A stretch of 64,000 bases of DNA from Bacteroidota bacterium (GTDB taxonomy: Bacteria; Bacteroidota; Bacteroidia; Chitinophagales; Chitinophagaceae): assembly GCA_030706605.1 (NCBI GenBank), contig JAUZOE010000005.1, positions 62,001-126,000 on the forward strand, in the 5' to 3' direction. This document shows, piece by piece, positions 26,419-35,394 of the stretch. A model generated the notes under the pieces. It was given only the letters and a program-made list of their open reading frames with translations. It ran no database searches and was not told the origin of the DNA. Both the position numbers and the translations under genes were made by a program. The stretch's first letter is position 1. Each line of letters starts with the position of its first letter.

Positions 26419-26530
26419 ATTCTGCCCTTGCCGGTTTTCCAAAAATGCTTACACACCACATAAAGCTACTCTTGGGTTGTGTGCTTGTGCTCCGTGCCTT
26501 GTAGCTCAGCAATCACCAACAACACTTAGG
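26419..26530 (+). mobile_element. Partial left end of the first RAYT family
   Basis: About 112 bases starting ATTCTGCCCTTGCCGG that align with the left ends at 21465 and 24863, and stop matching after '...CAACAACACTTAG'. It has its own version of the left-end hairpin (CACAC/GTGTG). No right end or transposase follows. Confidence 0.7.
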
Positions 26531-26622
26531 ATTTTGCCGGGAAGTAATTTTTTGGTGTTATATACTTATATTACAAAACAAATTTCTACTGAGATATTTT
26601 TACCGAAATAAATATGCATAAA

Positions 26623-28368
26623 ATGAAAAAATATTTAGTTCTTTTTACGTTTCTGAGTTTCACACTTTCAATTTGCGCACAACAAAAACTTAGTTGGCAT
26701 GAACCTTCGTTTGTAGAAGGAGTATGCGTGTCAGACACCTCTAATATCTTTCATCGTATTCCCATAGAAATGAAAGATAAAGTAAGGGATGCTGTTTGGG
26801 GCTTATCTGAAAACACTGCAGGAGAATTTATTCATTTTAAAACATCGGCCGGCGAAATAAGCGTTCGCTACACATTGACTGGTAAAAATTTTTCTATGCC
26901 GCACATGCCTTCTACAGGTATGAGTGGTGTCGATCTTTTTGCAATGGACATCAACGGTAATTGGAATTGGGCCCCTGGGAAATATTCCTTTGGAGATACC
27001 TGCTCTTATATTTTTAAAAATCTTTTTCTGGCCAAGAACGCAAGTTCTGTATCTGATTTTTACCTGTACCTGCCTTTGTACAATTCGGTAAAATGGTTGT
27101 CCATTGGAGTAGATGAAGATGCTAAGTTTTCTTTTGCAGAAAAGCGAAAAGAGAAACCTATAGTTGCTTATGGAACGTCCATCATGCAGGGCGGAGTAGC
27201 ATCTAGGCCAGGGCTGGCATGGACAAATATTTTGGCAAGAAATATAGACAGAACTGTTATTAATCTTGGGTTTTCGGGGAATGGGAAATATGAGGAACCG
27301 ATTTTTAATTTAATGGCCGGAGTAGATGCCAAATTGTATATTCTGGATTGCATGCCTAATCTGACAGGTGGCATTTCTGCTTCTGAAATTAAAAACCGGA
27401 TTATTTATGGCATAAATAAATTGCGTGAACGGGATAGAACAGTGCCTCTTTTATTTGTGGAACATGCAGCTGGTTATTCACCGTTTTACATGGATACTGC
27501 CAGGCTGAATACCTATCATAGAAGTAGTTTGGTGATGGCAAAAATTTTTGATGAATTAAAATCATCGGGTATAAAAAATATTTATTTATTAACGGACAAA
27601 GAGATTGGTTTCGACATCAATTCTACCCCTGAGGGTTTGCATCCAAATGATATAGGAATGATGGAATATGCAGTTGCTTATGAGAAAATAATCAGGGAAA
27701 TTTTAAATGAACCGATAGGAAAAATTTCGACACAAATACCGGTTGAACAATATCGCGATGGATATGATTGGCTAAAACGCCATGAGGATGTAAAAGAGAA
27801 TATTGTAAAAACACATCCAAAAACTTTATTGATCGGCAATTCAATTATTAATTTCTGGGGAGGTATTCCACATGGAATGATTGCCCGTGGTGAAAAGGAA
27901 TGGGATAAATATATGGCGCCGCTGGAAGTTCAGAATGAGGGCTATGGCTGGGATAGAATCGAAAATGTTTTATGGCGCGTATATCACGGAGAGCTAAATA
28001 ATTTTACCGGTAAAAATATTGTGTTGATGATTGGTACCAATAATTTGGGGATTAATTCCGACGAGGAAATTGTGGATGGATTACAATTTTTAATTGGCGC
28101 GATAAAAACCAGGAAGCCATTGGCAAAAATTACAATGGTTGGGATCCTGCCCCGAAAAAATATGGAGAAAGAGGTGAAAAGTATTAACCTGAAAATTAAA
28201 AATATGGCACTTCAGAATCATATTGCATTTACGGATTTTGGAAAGAATTTCCTTATTGGAAATACTATTAATCCTAAATTATTTGTAGGTGATGGCTTGC
28301 ATCCAAATGCAGATGGATATAATGTTATGGGAAGGGCTTTAAGTAAATTATTAAAAGAGAATAATTAA
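26623..28368 (+). CDS. Secreted esterase with two SGNH/GDSL hydrolase domains
   Basis: A 581-aa exported protein (signal peptide ending SICAQ). An N-terminal beta-sandwich (about 25-165) precedes SGNH domain 1, with block I YGTSIMQGG and block V GLHPNDIG. A second SGNH domain starts near residue 400, with IGNSIINFWGG, GTNN (block III) and DGLHPNADGY. Both keep Ser and the Asp-x-x-His type C-terminal pair, so both could be active, probably removing acyl groups from polysaccharides. The Met at 26623 is preferred to 26614 because it starts the MKKYLV signal. It stands alone. Confidence 0.8.
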   Translation: MKKYLVLFTFLSFTLSICAQQKLSWHEPSFVEGVCVSDTSNIFHRIPIEMKDKVRDAVWGLSENTAGEFIHFKTSAGEISVRYTLTGKNFSMPHMPSTGMSGVDLFAMDINGNWNWAPGKYSFGDTCSYIFKNLFLAKNASSVSDFYLYLPLYNSVKWLSIGVDEDAKFSFAEKRKEKPIVAYGTSIMQGGVASRPGLAWTNILARNIDRTVINLGFSGNGKYEEPIFNLMAGVDAKLYILDCMPNLTGGISASEIKNRIIYGINKLRERDRTVPLLFVEHAAGYSPFYMDTARLNTYHRSSLVMAKIFDELKSSGIKNIYLLTDKEIGFDINSTPEGLHPNDIGMMEYAVAYEKIIREILNEPIGKISTQIPVEQYRDGYDWLKRHEDVKENIVKTHPKTLLIGNSIINFWGGIPHGMIARGEKEWDKYMAPLEVQNEGYGWDRIENVLWRVYHGELNNFTGKNIVLMIGTNNLGINSDEEIVDGLQFLIGAIKTRKPLAKITMVGILPRKNMEKEVKSINLKIKNMALQNHIAFTDFGKNFLIGNTINPKLFVGDGLHPNADGYNVMGRALSKLLKENN

Positions 28369-28430
28369 ATTATAGGCAATAAGAGTGGTTGGTGATCGCC
28401 AAAATAAGAATGACTTTATCCCTGAAAATT

Positions 28431-29681
28431 TCATAAGGTACTCATCATTTCCAGGTCTTCTTCTTCCACCGCATTTGTGCCTACCCGGTAAATGATCAGT
28501 TTGCGTCCAAAAAAGAAGATTGAAAATGCTGTGATGGCACAACAGGCCATAACAATGGTCATAGGTACCTGGGTGCCATTATGCAAAATGCTTACAAGGG
28601 CCGATACGCCTGCACCAATACCCATTTGAACAGCACCCATGAGTGCTGATGCACTACCGGCAGTATGCGGGAAGGGTGCTAAAGAAAGAGCTGATGCATT
28701 GGGAAAGATAAACCCCTGGCCACATAGAAAAAGAAAGATGAGAAAGATGGTACTGTATAGTTCGCTCCAGCCCAAAAGACTAATGACTACCAGCACAATC
28801 CCAATGAGGCTTTGCCAGCAGGTGGCTATTTTAATAATTTGCTCACTTGAATATTTTCTTAATGCAAAATTGTTGACCTGGCTGGAACCGATTACCCCCA
28901 TAGCTATCACTGAAAATATCCACCCATATTGTTTTTCATTTACCCGGAATATTTCCATAAACACATAGGGCGACCCGCTGATATAAGCATACAGACCGGC
29001 ATAAGCGACAGCGCCTGTTAAAGTATAGGTGTAAAACTGTGGATGCTTCATAATGCCTGCAAAGTTTTTGATAATAGAACCTGCCTTCAATGAAAAATCC
29101 GGATCAGGCTTTTTGCTTTCTGGCAGTAGAAAATAAACGCCGGCAATAGTGATAAGGTTGATCGCGATCAGTATAACAAAAACATAGCGCCATCCAAACA
29201 GGGAAGTAACATAACCACCAGCTGTAGGCGCAATGATGGGCGATACGGCTACCACCAGCATCAGCATGGAGAATATTTTGGCATTTTCTTTTACTTCAAA
29301 CAAATCCCGTACGATAGCCCGCGCTGCCACCAGGCCTGCGCAGCTGCCCAATGCCTGCAGGAGCCTGAATATAATTAATGAATTGACCGATGTTGCCATG
29401 GCACAACCTATAGAAGCCAACAGGTAGATGAAAAGCCCGGCATAAAGCGGCTTTTTTCTGCCAAACCGTTCCAGCAGCGGGCCATATATTAATTGCCCGG
29501 CAGAAAGACCAATAAAGAAACTGGATAATGACAGCATTACCTGCGCTACAGAGGTGTGCAGATTTTTGGCAATATCCGGGAATGCCGGCAAGTACATATC
29601 AATGGAAAAAGGCCCGATGGCTGTGAGCAAACCCAGCACTATGATGAGATAGAGATTCTTATTTTTTGGATTGGTATTCAT
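28431..29681 (-). CDS. Bcr/CflA-family multidrug efflux MFS transporter
   Basis: Drug:proton antiporter of the DHA1 type in the inner membrane, 416 aa with about 12 hydrophobic segments. SIDMYLPAFPDIAKNLHTS is the family's first-helix signature, QLIYGPLLERFGRKKPLYAG is MFS motif A, and RLLQALGSCAGLVAARAIVRD is the Bcr/CflA motif before helix 5. Substrates could include bicyclomycin, chloramphenicol or sulfonamides but cannot be set from sequence. It is convergent with the esterase gene and has no adjacent regulator. Confidence 0.9.
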   Translation of the reverse strand: MNTNPKNKNLYLIIVLGLLTAIGPFSIDMYLPAFPDIAKNLHTSVAQVMLSLSSFFIGLSAGQLIYGPLLERFGRKKPLYAGLFIYLLASIGCAMATSVNSLIIFRLLQALGSCAGLVAARAIVRDLFEVKENAKIFSMLMLVVAVSPIIAPTAGGYVTSLFGWRYVFVILIAINLITIAGVYFLLPESKKPDPDFSLKAGSIIKNFAGIMKHPQFYTYTLTGAVAYAGLYAYISGSPYVFMEIFRVNEKQYGWIFSVIAMGVIGSSQVNNFALRKYSSEQIIKIATCWQSLIGIVLVVISLLGWSELYSTIFLIFLFLCGQGFIFPNASALSLAPFPHTAGSASALMGAVQMGIGAGVSALVSILHNGTQVPMTIVMACCAITAFSIFFFGRKLIIYRVGTNAVEEEDLEMMSTL

Positions 29682-29891
29682 GTCGTGTAAATGCCGCGAA
29701 GATATTTCAGAAAATGCACTGCTGTTACAAATAACCTGAGTTCGGTTTAAGCAGCGATTAATTTTGGTTGGTTGAATTGGGCAATAAGGGTAGGATTAGA
29801 TTCTTCAATATCTTTTTTAAAAGAAGTTTTTTTAGGAAAGAAAGAGTAAGCAGCAATAGCACTCATGATGTTTAAAATAAATCCTGCTTAT

Positions 29892-29899
29892 TATCTTTG
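29892..29899 (+). promoter_or_regulatory. Promoter -7 box of the ECF41 gene
   Basis: TATCTTTG is a perfect TAnnTTTG match. The expected start is near 29906, the A of the ATG, so the mRNA would be leaderless or nearly so. Confidence 0.5.
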
Positions 29900-29905
29900 C
29901 CCCTT

Positions 29906-30736
29906 ATGGATCATATCAGGAAGTTGCTGGCCACATACGCCTATAACATTTTAGGCTCTTATGAAGAGGCTAAAGATGTAGTGCAGGATGCTTACCTGAA
30001 ATTTTCTCAAACAAGCCATGAAGCCATTGAAAATAAAAAAGCCTATCTTATCCGTACCGTCATCAACCTCTCCATCAACCAAAAGAAAAGACAGAAAAAG
30101 CTTGTGCAGCACTACCCCGGCCAATGGTTGCCCGAACCCATTGCAACCGAAAAGGCAGACACAGTCATCAACAGGAAAGAAATTCTTTCCTACTCTTTAA
30201 TGATCCTGCTCGAAAAACTCAATGCCAAACAAAGGGCTGTTTTTATTTTAAAAGAAGCATTTGACTACGATCACAAAGAAATAGCTGCCGTACTTAATAT
30301 TACAGAAGAGTATTCCCGAAAAATATTCAGCCGGGCCAAACAACAGTTGAAAGAAGCGGCAACTGCCGACAGCACCATAATTCCAAAAGACTATCTTGAC
30401 AAATACATAGACGTTATTTATAAAGCTGATACCCAACAACTGGAAAACCTGCTGCAAAAAGATATTACCATTATTTCAGACGGCGGAGGAAAAGTGACTG
30501 CGGCCATCAACCCCGTTTCGGGCAGAAAAGCCGTTATGAAATTCCTGCTGGGTGTTTATAAAAAATTCTATGACAGGAAGGATATACACATTAAAAAAAG
30601 CAACATCAACCATCAGCCTGCCATATTATATTACAAGGATAATAAGCCCGTCAACTGCCAGGTATTTGATCTTGAAATTGGCCATATTTCCCGCATCTGG
30701 TTTATTCGCAATCCTGATAAACTGCAATCATTGTAA
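29906..30736 (+). CDS. ECF41-type sigma factor with SnoaL-like C-terminal domain
   Basis: About 276 aa: sigma-2 (AYNILGSYEEAKDVVQDAYL), sigma-4 (LNAKQRAVFILKEAFDYDHK then EIAAVLNITEEYSRKIFSRA), and a C-terminal SnoaL-like domain (about 165-270) that serves as a built-in regulator in ECF41 proteins; it ends WFIRNPDKLQSL as this group does. The ATG at 29906 is used because the upstream TTG at 29897 overlaps the -7 box. The next gene is an AhpD-like carboxymuconolactone decarboxylase family protein, the known ECF41 partner and likely target. Confidence 0.88.
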   Translation: MDHIRKLLATYAYNILGSYEEAKDVVQDAYLKFSQTSHEAIENKKAYLIRTVINLSINQKKRQKKLVQHYPGQWLPEPIATEKADTVINRKEILSYSLMILLEKLNAKQRAVFILKEAFDYDHKEIAAVLNITEEYSRKIFSRAKQQLKEAATADSTIIPKDYLDKYIDVIYKADTQQLENLLQKDITIISDGGGKVTAAINPVSGRKAVMKFLLGVYKKFYDRKDIHIKKSNINHQPAILYYKDNKPVNCQVFDLEIGHISRIWFIRNPDKLQSL

Positions 30737-30810
30737 AAAAAATTTCAGAAACCTGTCACGTTTTCCATCCCTTGTTTGTTCTTATACTGAATCAAAAATT
30801 TTAAAAGATC

Positions 30811-31278
30811 ATGGAAAGAATTTCATTTAATGAAGCGCCGCATGATATGCTGCAGGTTATGAGAAATGTAGAGCAATATGTAAACAAAAGCAGCCTCGAC
30901 AAAAAGTTACTGGAGTTGTTGCGCTTCAGGGTATCACAGATCAACAGTTGCGCCTATTGCCTCGATATGCATTTCAAAGAAGCCATGCACGCAGGTGAAG
31001 ATGCAAAAAGGCTGTACTCACTATCCGCATGGCGGGAAACTCCTTATTATTCTCTCAAAGAACAGGCAGCATTGGCTTTTGCTGAAACTTTAACCAGGTT
31101 GCCTGCAGATGAAAAGAGTGATCATATTCATCATGAATTACTACAGTATTTTTCAAAAGAGGAAATTGCTTTCCTCACACTGGCCATTGCACAGATCAAT
31201 TCATGGAACCGGCTTACAAGATCATTTGGTACCATTCCCGGAAATTATAAGGTAAGAGAAGCAGAAATAATGCATTAA
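30811..31278 (+). CDS. AhpD-like carboxymuconolactone decarboxylase family protein
   Basis: A 155-aa all-helical protein of the CMD/AhpD fold with the redox pair in CAYCLDMH (Cys47, Cys50, His54). Members act as peroxidase-type thiol reductants rather than true decarboxylases. It follows the ECF41 sigma gene by 75 bases, the conserved gene pair for this regulator group, so it is probably transcribed by that sigma under oxidative stress. A strong bidirectional terminator follows. Confidence 0.88.
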   Translation: MERISFNEAPHDMLQVMRNVEQYVNKSSLDKKLLELLRFRVSQINSCAYCLDMHFKEAMHAGEDAKRLYSLSAWRETPYYSLKEQAALAFAETLTRLPADEKSDHIHHELLQYFSKEEIAFLTLAIAQINSWNRLTRSFGTIPGNYKVREAEIMH

Positions 31279-31293
31279 GCATCGATAAATGAT

Positions 31294-31326
31294 AAGGCAA
31301 CGTTCCCCGATCCGGAACGTTGCCTT
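31294..31326. terminator. Bidirectional terminator
   Basis: A 13-bp perfect stem, AAGGCAACGTTCC at 31294-31306 and GGAACGTTGCCTT at 31314-31326, with a 7-base loop. It lies between two convergent genes and can serve both. Confidence 0.85.
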
Positions 31327-31338
31327 TACTTTGATTGA

Positions 31339-32403
31339 TTAATTCACCGGGGAAACATAATTATTTACATTGATTGCAAAGTGCCGTGTGTCTGCATTAT
31401 TTTTCCGGAGTTTATCGGCCAGCATTGCTGCTGCCTGGTGCAGGAATTTACCGTCTCTTTCATCAAAATCGTTCATAGCAAGTGCATCCGCTTCCATCAT
31501 GGCTTTCTCTGGTTCGTCAAGATAAAGATAGATCTTGGCGAGGTTGTAGTAACTTGCATATCTCATTTTCCTATCCTCTTTATCGGAGGTGATGTATTCC
31601 TTTTTTACTTTTTCAAAATAATTAATCACCGACTGCATCTTCTGCTTTACTTTGTCCAAAGGTTCATTTGCATTCATCAGTACAATTGCATTTTTGAAAT
31701 CGTTCCATGCTTTCTGCTGGTCCCTGTAAGATTTATGACGTTTATTATTCAATATCCAAAAAATATCATTTACCTGCCTGACAGGAAACCCATATTGATT
31801 ATTCAGCCATTGATTGGCTTGAGCAACAACAGTTGCGGTAAGCTGCGCGGCAATAGAGGACCTGATATCATTGAACTTCTTGCTATAATAAGTTACTGCA
31901 TCTTCTGCTGAATTTAACTCTGGGGTTTTATAAGACCTTTTATTATCCCGGTCAAATAATATTTTATTACTAATAAGGGTATTGCCTTTATAATCATACA
32001 AAGACATCCTGGCACCAAAAGAATAGGTCAACTCCGTAGAGAAGAAAGATCTTTTTATTTCATGTCCCTGTTTGTCTTTTGAAGTTTTTATTCTTTCAAC
32101 TGTTTCCGGTTTTTCAAACTCAAGATCATCCATCATCAACAGGATGGTGATATGCCCGGTACCTTCTACTTTTTTCAATCCTTCTATCAGGATGTTATTC
32201 TCGAGATTTTGTACTGAATAACCAAGCCCGAGAGAAGGCGATGCTTCAAGGCGAACATTGTACGTTTTATAGGCTTCAGGCAAAGGATTCTCCGGAAAGT
32301 CACGATAAGACACCGTGAAATTAAAGCGGTCAAGATTGACCCGCTGAGCATAACCGGCTGAAATAAAGAGTATAAGGGTGAAAAGGGTGAACAGTTTTTT
32401 CAT
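31339..32403 (-). CDS. Secreted hypothetical protein with helical C-terminal half
   Basis: A 354-aa exported protein (signal peptide ending SAGYAQ). Residues 25-170 look like a beta-rich domain with YNVRLEASPSLGLGY and GHITILLMMDDLEFE. The second half is helical and includes a TPR-like stretch near 280-330 (YASYYNLAKIYLYLDEPEKA). No catalytic motif was found. It is convergent with the AhpD-like gene. Function unknown; a periplasmic or surface structural role is possible. Confidence 0.7.
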   Translation of the reverse strand: MKKLFTLFTLILFISAGYAQRVNLDRFNFTVSYRDFPENPLPEAYKTYNVRLEASPSLGLGYSVQNLENNILIEGLKKVEGTGHITILLMMDDLEFEKPETVERIKTSKDKQGHEIKRSFFSTELTYSFGARMSLYDYKGNTLISNKILFDRDNKRSYKTPELNSAEDAVTYYSKKFNDIRSSIAAQLTATVVAQANQWLNNQYGFPVRQVNDIFWILNNKRHKSYRDQQKAWNDFKNAIVLMNANEPLDKVKQKMQSVINYFEKVKKEYITSDKEDRKMRYASYYNLAKIYLYLDEPEKAMMEADALAMNDFDERDGKFLHQAAAMLADKLRKNNADTRHFAINVNNYVSPVN

Positions 32404-32711
32404 ATATAATCAGATTATTCAGTGTTTACAACGATCAAAACGGGGAAAAAGTATATAAGAAAAAAGGCAAGCGGTCACTAAAAGAGCCTATTGCCATTTC
32501 CCTGGCAGGAATGATAACAGGCAAAACTGATTGGGTATCCTGATCTCAAAGCTTACCTTTTTATTGGGTGTATTTGCACTACTGATGAGTCGGCACACTT
32601 TTTTTAACACATTTCATAGTGTATTTCCAACTTCGATGCAAATATCATAGATAACCAAAAACGAAATCCGTTTTCAATTATTGGCAATACCTTGTTGCTA
32701 TCTATATCATT
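32404..32711. other. Intergenic region, nothing firm
   Basis: A 308-base spacer between two minus-strand genes. A short inverted repeat (GGCAA near 32466, TTGCC near 32490) is the only structure seen. Confidence 0.35.
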
Positions 32712-33368
32712 TTACTTTTCTACCAAAATATGGGATAAATATTTTTCAAACCATTTACCTGCCAGTTCTGAAACAATTTCCATTTTTCCCGGCTCTTCAA
32801 ATAAATGGGTGGCTCCTTCTACAACTTCCAATTTTTTTTCACATTTTAATTTTTCAAAGGCAGCTTCATTTAATTGCAGCACATTATAATCAAGACTACC
32901 GACAATAAGCAAAGTAGGAGCTTCTACTTTCGGCAAATCGTTCATCGCTAAATCGGGCCTGCCTCCCCTGGAAACAACCACTTTAACCTGGGGAAGATAA
33001 GAAGCGGCTTTTAAGGCGGAAGCTGCACCGGTACTGGCACCAAAATAGCCGATACGACAATCTTTTGCAGCGGATAGCCTTTCCAGCCACTCAGTCGCAC
33101 CGGCCAATCTTTTAGTAAGTAAATCAATATTAAACCTGTTGGTGTATTCCTTATCTTCCTCAATAGTTAATAAATCAAAAAGTAAGGTTCCCATATTTTT
33201 TTTATGCAGATACTTCGCTACTTTCTGATTTCGGATACTAAACCTGCTACTACCACTACCGTGTGAAAATATGACAATACCCGATGCTTCCTTGGGAATA
33301 ATCAGTTCGCCTTGTACGGTTACATTACCTGCCTGTATATTTACTTCCTGGTGAAAACGTAAATCCAT
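32712..33368 (-). CDS. Dienelactone hydrolase-like alpha/beta hydrolase
   Basis: A cytosolic 218-aa alpha/beta hydrolase. Ser112 sits in the nucleophile elbow GASTGA; Asp is in VGSLDYNVL and His in EGATHLF near the C-terminus, completing the triad; FSHGSGSSR forms the oxyanion region. The gene starts 11 bases after the DUF892 gene, so they form a two-gene operon. This pairing with a stress-type ferritin-like protein suggests a stress role, but the substrate is unknown. Confidence 0.85.
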   Translation of the reverse strand: MDLRFHQEVNIQAGNVTVQGELIIPKEASGIVIFSHGSGSSRFSIRNQKVAKYLHKKNMGTLLFDLLTIEEDKEYTNRFNIDLLTKRLAGATEWLERLSAAKDCRIGYFGASTGAASALKAASYLPQVKVVVSRGGRPDLAMNDLPKVEAPTLLIVGSLDYNVLQLNEAAFEKLKCEKKLEVVEGATHLFEEPGKMEIVSELAGKWFEKYLSHILVEK

Positions 33369-33379
33369 TTTTTTAATTT

Positions 33380-33904
33380 TTATTCTCCTAAGGCAATAGG
33401 AGCTTTCGCTTTGATATTTATTTCATGTTCAGCTAATTGTGATAAACGATCATCTATTTGCTTTTCATTTACTTCTGCCTCATGAAAAATACCTGCCTGT
33501 TTTTCCATCTCCAGGGCTCGTGCAAATGCTGCCGAAGTTCCATAGGCACTTATTTTAAAATGATTGATGGCCTGGATGCAAGCTAACAGGCAGGCATCTT
33601 TTATTTGTATATCGGCACACTGAGAAAGCTTTTCTTCAGTTTCTTCAATAAATGCCTGGATTATCCGGTTGGTATAGCTTAGAGAATTTATATTTTCTTC
33701 CACATAAAAATCTTCCAATTTCTGCACATGTTTTTTTACAAAATCAAGGTACTTCTGTAATACAGACTTTAGTGGTACCGTACTGGCTTCGCTAATCCAT
33801 TTAGGCAAGTTTTTTTCAAGTATAATTTCAGCGCTGATAAACTTACGCGCATCATAATCCAGCAGTTCATGCAGGTTGGTAATTGGTATGTTATTTTCTG
33901 TCAT
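33380..33904 (-). CDS. DUF892 ferritin-like (YciE/YciF) protein
   Basis: A 174-aa four-helix-bundle protein of the YciE/YciF family. The pattern is seen in LLDYDARKFISAEIILEKNL, EEKLSQC, and ACIQAINHFKISAYGTSAAF with a Glu/His set spaced as in ferritin-like folds. Members are induced by osmotic or envelope stress in other bacteria. It is the first gene of an operon with the alpha/beta hydrolase. Upstream, TAATTTCG (minus strand, 33926-33933) is one change from a -7 box. Confidence 0.82.
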   Translation of the reverse strand: MTENNIPITNLHELLDYDARKFISAEIILEKNLPKWISEASTVPLKSVLQKYLDFVKKHVQKLEDFYVEENINSLSYTNRIIQAFIEETEEKLSQCADIQIKDACLLACIQAINHFKISAYGTSAAFARALEMEKQAGIFHEAEVNEKQIDDRLSQLAEHEINIKAKAPIALGE

Positions 33905-34371
33905 AATATTTTTATTTTATGCTAACGAAATTATCTGAATGTGTAGCGAAAATTAATGACTGCCATCAAGATAAACCTTGATTGTCGTCATTGATAGGAT
34001 TTCGATCAATGACGATATATTTTTTTAGAGAAGAAAAAAATAGAGAATCATGGATGCTTGAATAAGGATAAAGAATACCAACACATCCATATTACAATAT
34101 TGGAACTTCAATATGTTAATTGCATTGGATTGCAAAAGGTTAGTCTATGACAATTCTTTTATAAAAAAATACATTTTTTTAATTTAAAATACTGACCACA
34201 ATCATTGAATATATTGATGGATGACATTCTATAAACGCATTAAATAAACTTGCTTTGTCTTATCAATTAAAAAGGAATTAATTAAATTAAGTATATCTGT
34301 TTATAAATCATTTTTAAAATTTCCCAATGAATTATTATTAACGCTTAAAGACTTTAATTAAATAGTATAAT
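33905..34371. other. Divergent intergenic region with twin inverted repeats
   Basis: A 467-base gap with two adjacent hairpins: ATCAAG/CTTGAT (33965-33982) and CGTCATTGAT/ATCAATGACG (33986-34014, 10 bp perfect), the second followed by a T7 run. No gene lies upstream on the plus strand, so they may form a leader or small-RNA terminator, or operator sites for the divergent genes. Confidence 0.45.
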
Positions 34372-34869
34372 ATGATAAATATTATTACAAATCCGGATAT
34401 AACAAGCGCAATTGATTACAAAGAGTTATATATAAGCAGTATTGCATTTCAAAATAATGGAATGATTCCACTAAAATATACCTGCGACGGAAGTAATATC
34501 AATCCTCCATTGAATATCGAGAATATTCCCGAAGAAGCAAAAAGTCTTACTTTGATTGTTGATGATCCCGATGCTCCGATTGGCACATGGGTGCATTGGG
34601 TTGTTTGGAATATTCCTGTTACACATCAAATCAAAGAAAATGAAATTCATGGCACTGAAGGTCTTAATGATTTTCAGCAACATCATTATGCAGGCCCCTG
34701 CCCGCCTCCATCAGGCACACACCGTTATTTCTTTAAAGTTTACGCATTAAACGCCTTACTTGATTTGCCATCTGGCACAAAAAAGCCACAATTGGAAAAA
34801 GCCATGAGTGAGTATATTATCGCTTTTGGCGAATTAATTGGATTCTACAAAAGAAATAATTCAAAATGA
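34372..34869 (+). CDS. YbhB/YbcL-family Raf kinase inhibitor-like (PEBP) protein
   Basis: A 165-aa phosphatidylethanolamine-binding-protein-fold protein, cytosolic. The ligand pocket motif appears in LIVDDPDAPIGTWVHWVVWN, with GPCPPPSGTHRYFFKVYALN further on, both hallmark segments of the family. It overlaps the next membrane-protein gene by four bases (ATGA), so both are made together. The physiological role of bacterial members is not established. Confidence 0.9.
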   Translation: MINIITNPDITSAIDYKELYISSIAFQNNGMIPLKYTCDGSNINPPLNIENIPEEAKSLTLIVDDPDAPIGTWVHWVVWNIPVTHQIKENEIHGTEGLNDFQQHHYAGPCPPPSGTHRYFFKVYALNALLDLPSGTKKPQLEKAMSEYIIAFGELIGFYKRNNSK

Positions 34870-35252
34870 AATCACTCTTATTTATCCTGATTTCTTTTAT
34901 TGCTGTTACAGCGACTTCGTCTGGGATAATATTAATAAGCAACCCCGATGGTCGCATTTTAGACTTGCCTCTCAGCCTGCTGGATGACACGCCTTTTAAA
35001 AATTTTCTGATACCAGGAATCTTATTGACCCTGTTAGTGGGGGGCATAAACATACTGGCAGTATTTTATTATTTGAAACAACATCCCACCCGCTATAATT
35101 GGGCTATTGCCGGAGGCATTATGACAACTGGATGGATAATAGGCCAGATGATATTAATACATGCAGTACACTGGCTTCATGTATTATACCTGGGCATTGG
35201 TATTCTCATCATTTTACTGGCTTACCAGTTGAAGGGAAAATGGGTTGTATGA
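34866..35252 (+). CDS. Small four-helix membrane protein
   Basis: A 128-aa hydrophobic protein with predicted membrane helices near 4-24, 48-68, 78-98 and 103-122. No family was recognised. Its start overlaps the stop of the PEBP gene, so translation is coupled, and the two products may act at the membrane together, but this is only inferred from arrangement. Confidence 0.7.
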   Translation: MKSLLFILISFIAVTATSSGIILISNPDGRILDLPLSLLDDTPFKNFLIPGILLTLLVGGINILAVFYYLKQHPTRYNWAIAGGIMTTGWIIGQMILIHAVHWLHVLYLGIGILIILLAYQLKGKWVV

Positions 35253-35342
35253 GGATAATTTTAAGCATTAATAAAATCTCCAAATAAAAAAAGTCCTTTC
35301 TATTTTATATTTTATTCAATCAGCAAAGATGTTTCTTTTTTC

Positions 35343-35389
35343 TCTTTCTCAGGGAATATCTACCCTTTGGAGAGATTGCCTGAGAAAGA
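35343..35389. repeat. Inverted repeat after the PEBP operon
   Basis: An 11-bp perfect inverted repeat, TCTTTCTCAGG at 35343-35353 and CCTGAGAAAGA at 35379-35389, with a 25-base loop. It lacks a T-run, so a terminator role is uncertain. Confidence 0.5.
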
Positions 35390-35394
35390 TGGCT

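Noticed and set aside
31381-31911. 176-codon plus-strand frame antisense to the secreted hypothetical protein
   Set aside because: Cys/Ile/Phe-rich shadow of the minus-strand gene, which has a proper signal peptide and start.
35343-35389. Possible TPP-type riboswitch (CCTGAGAAAG present)
   Set aside because: The conserved TPP core segments are missing and the sequence is simply an 11-bp inverted repeat.
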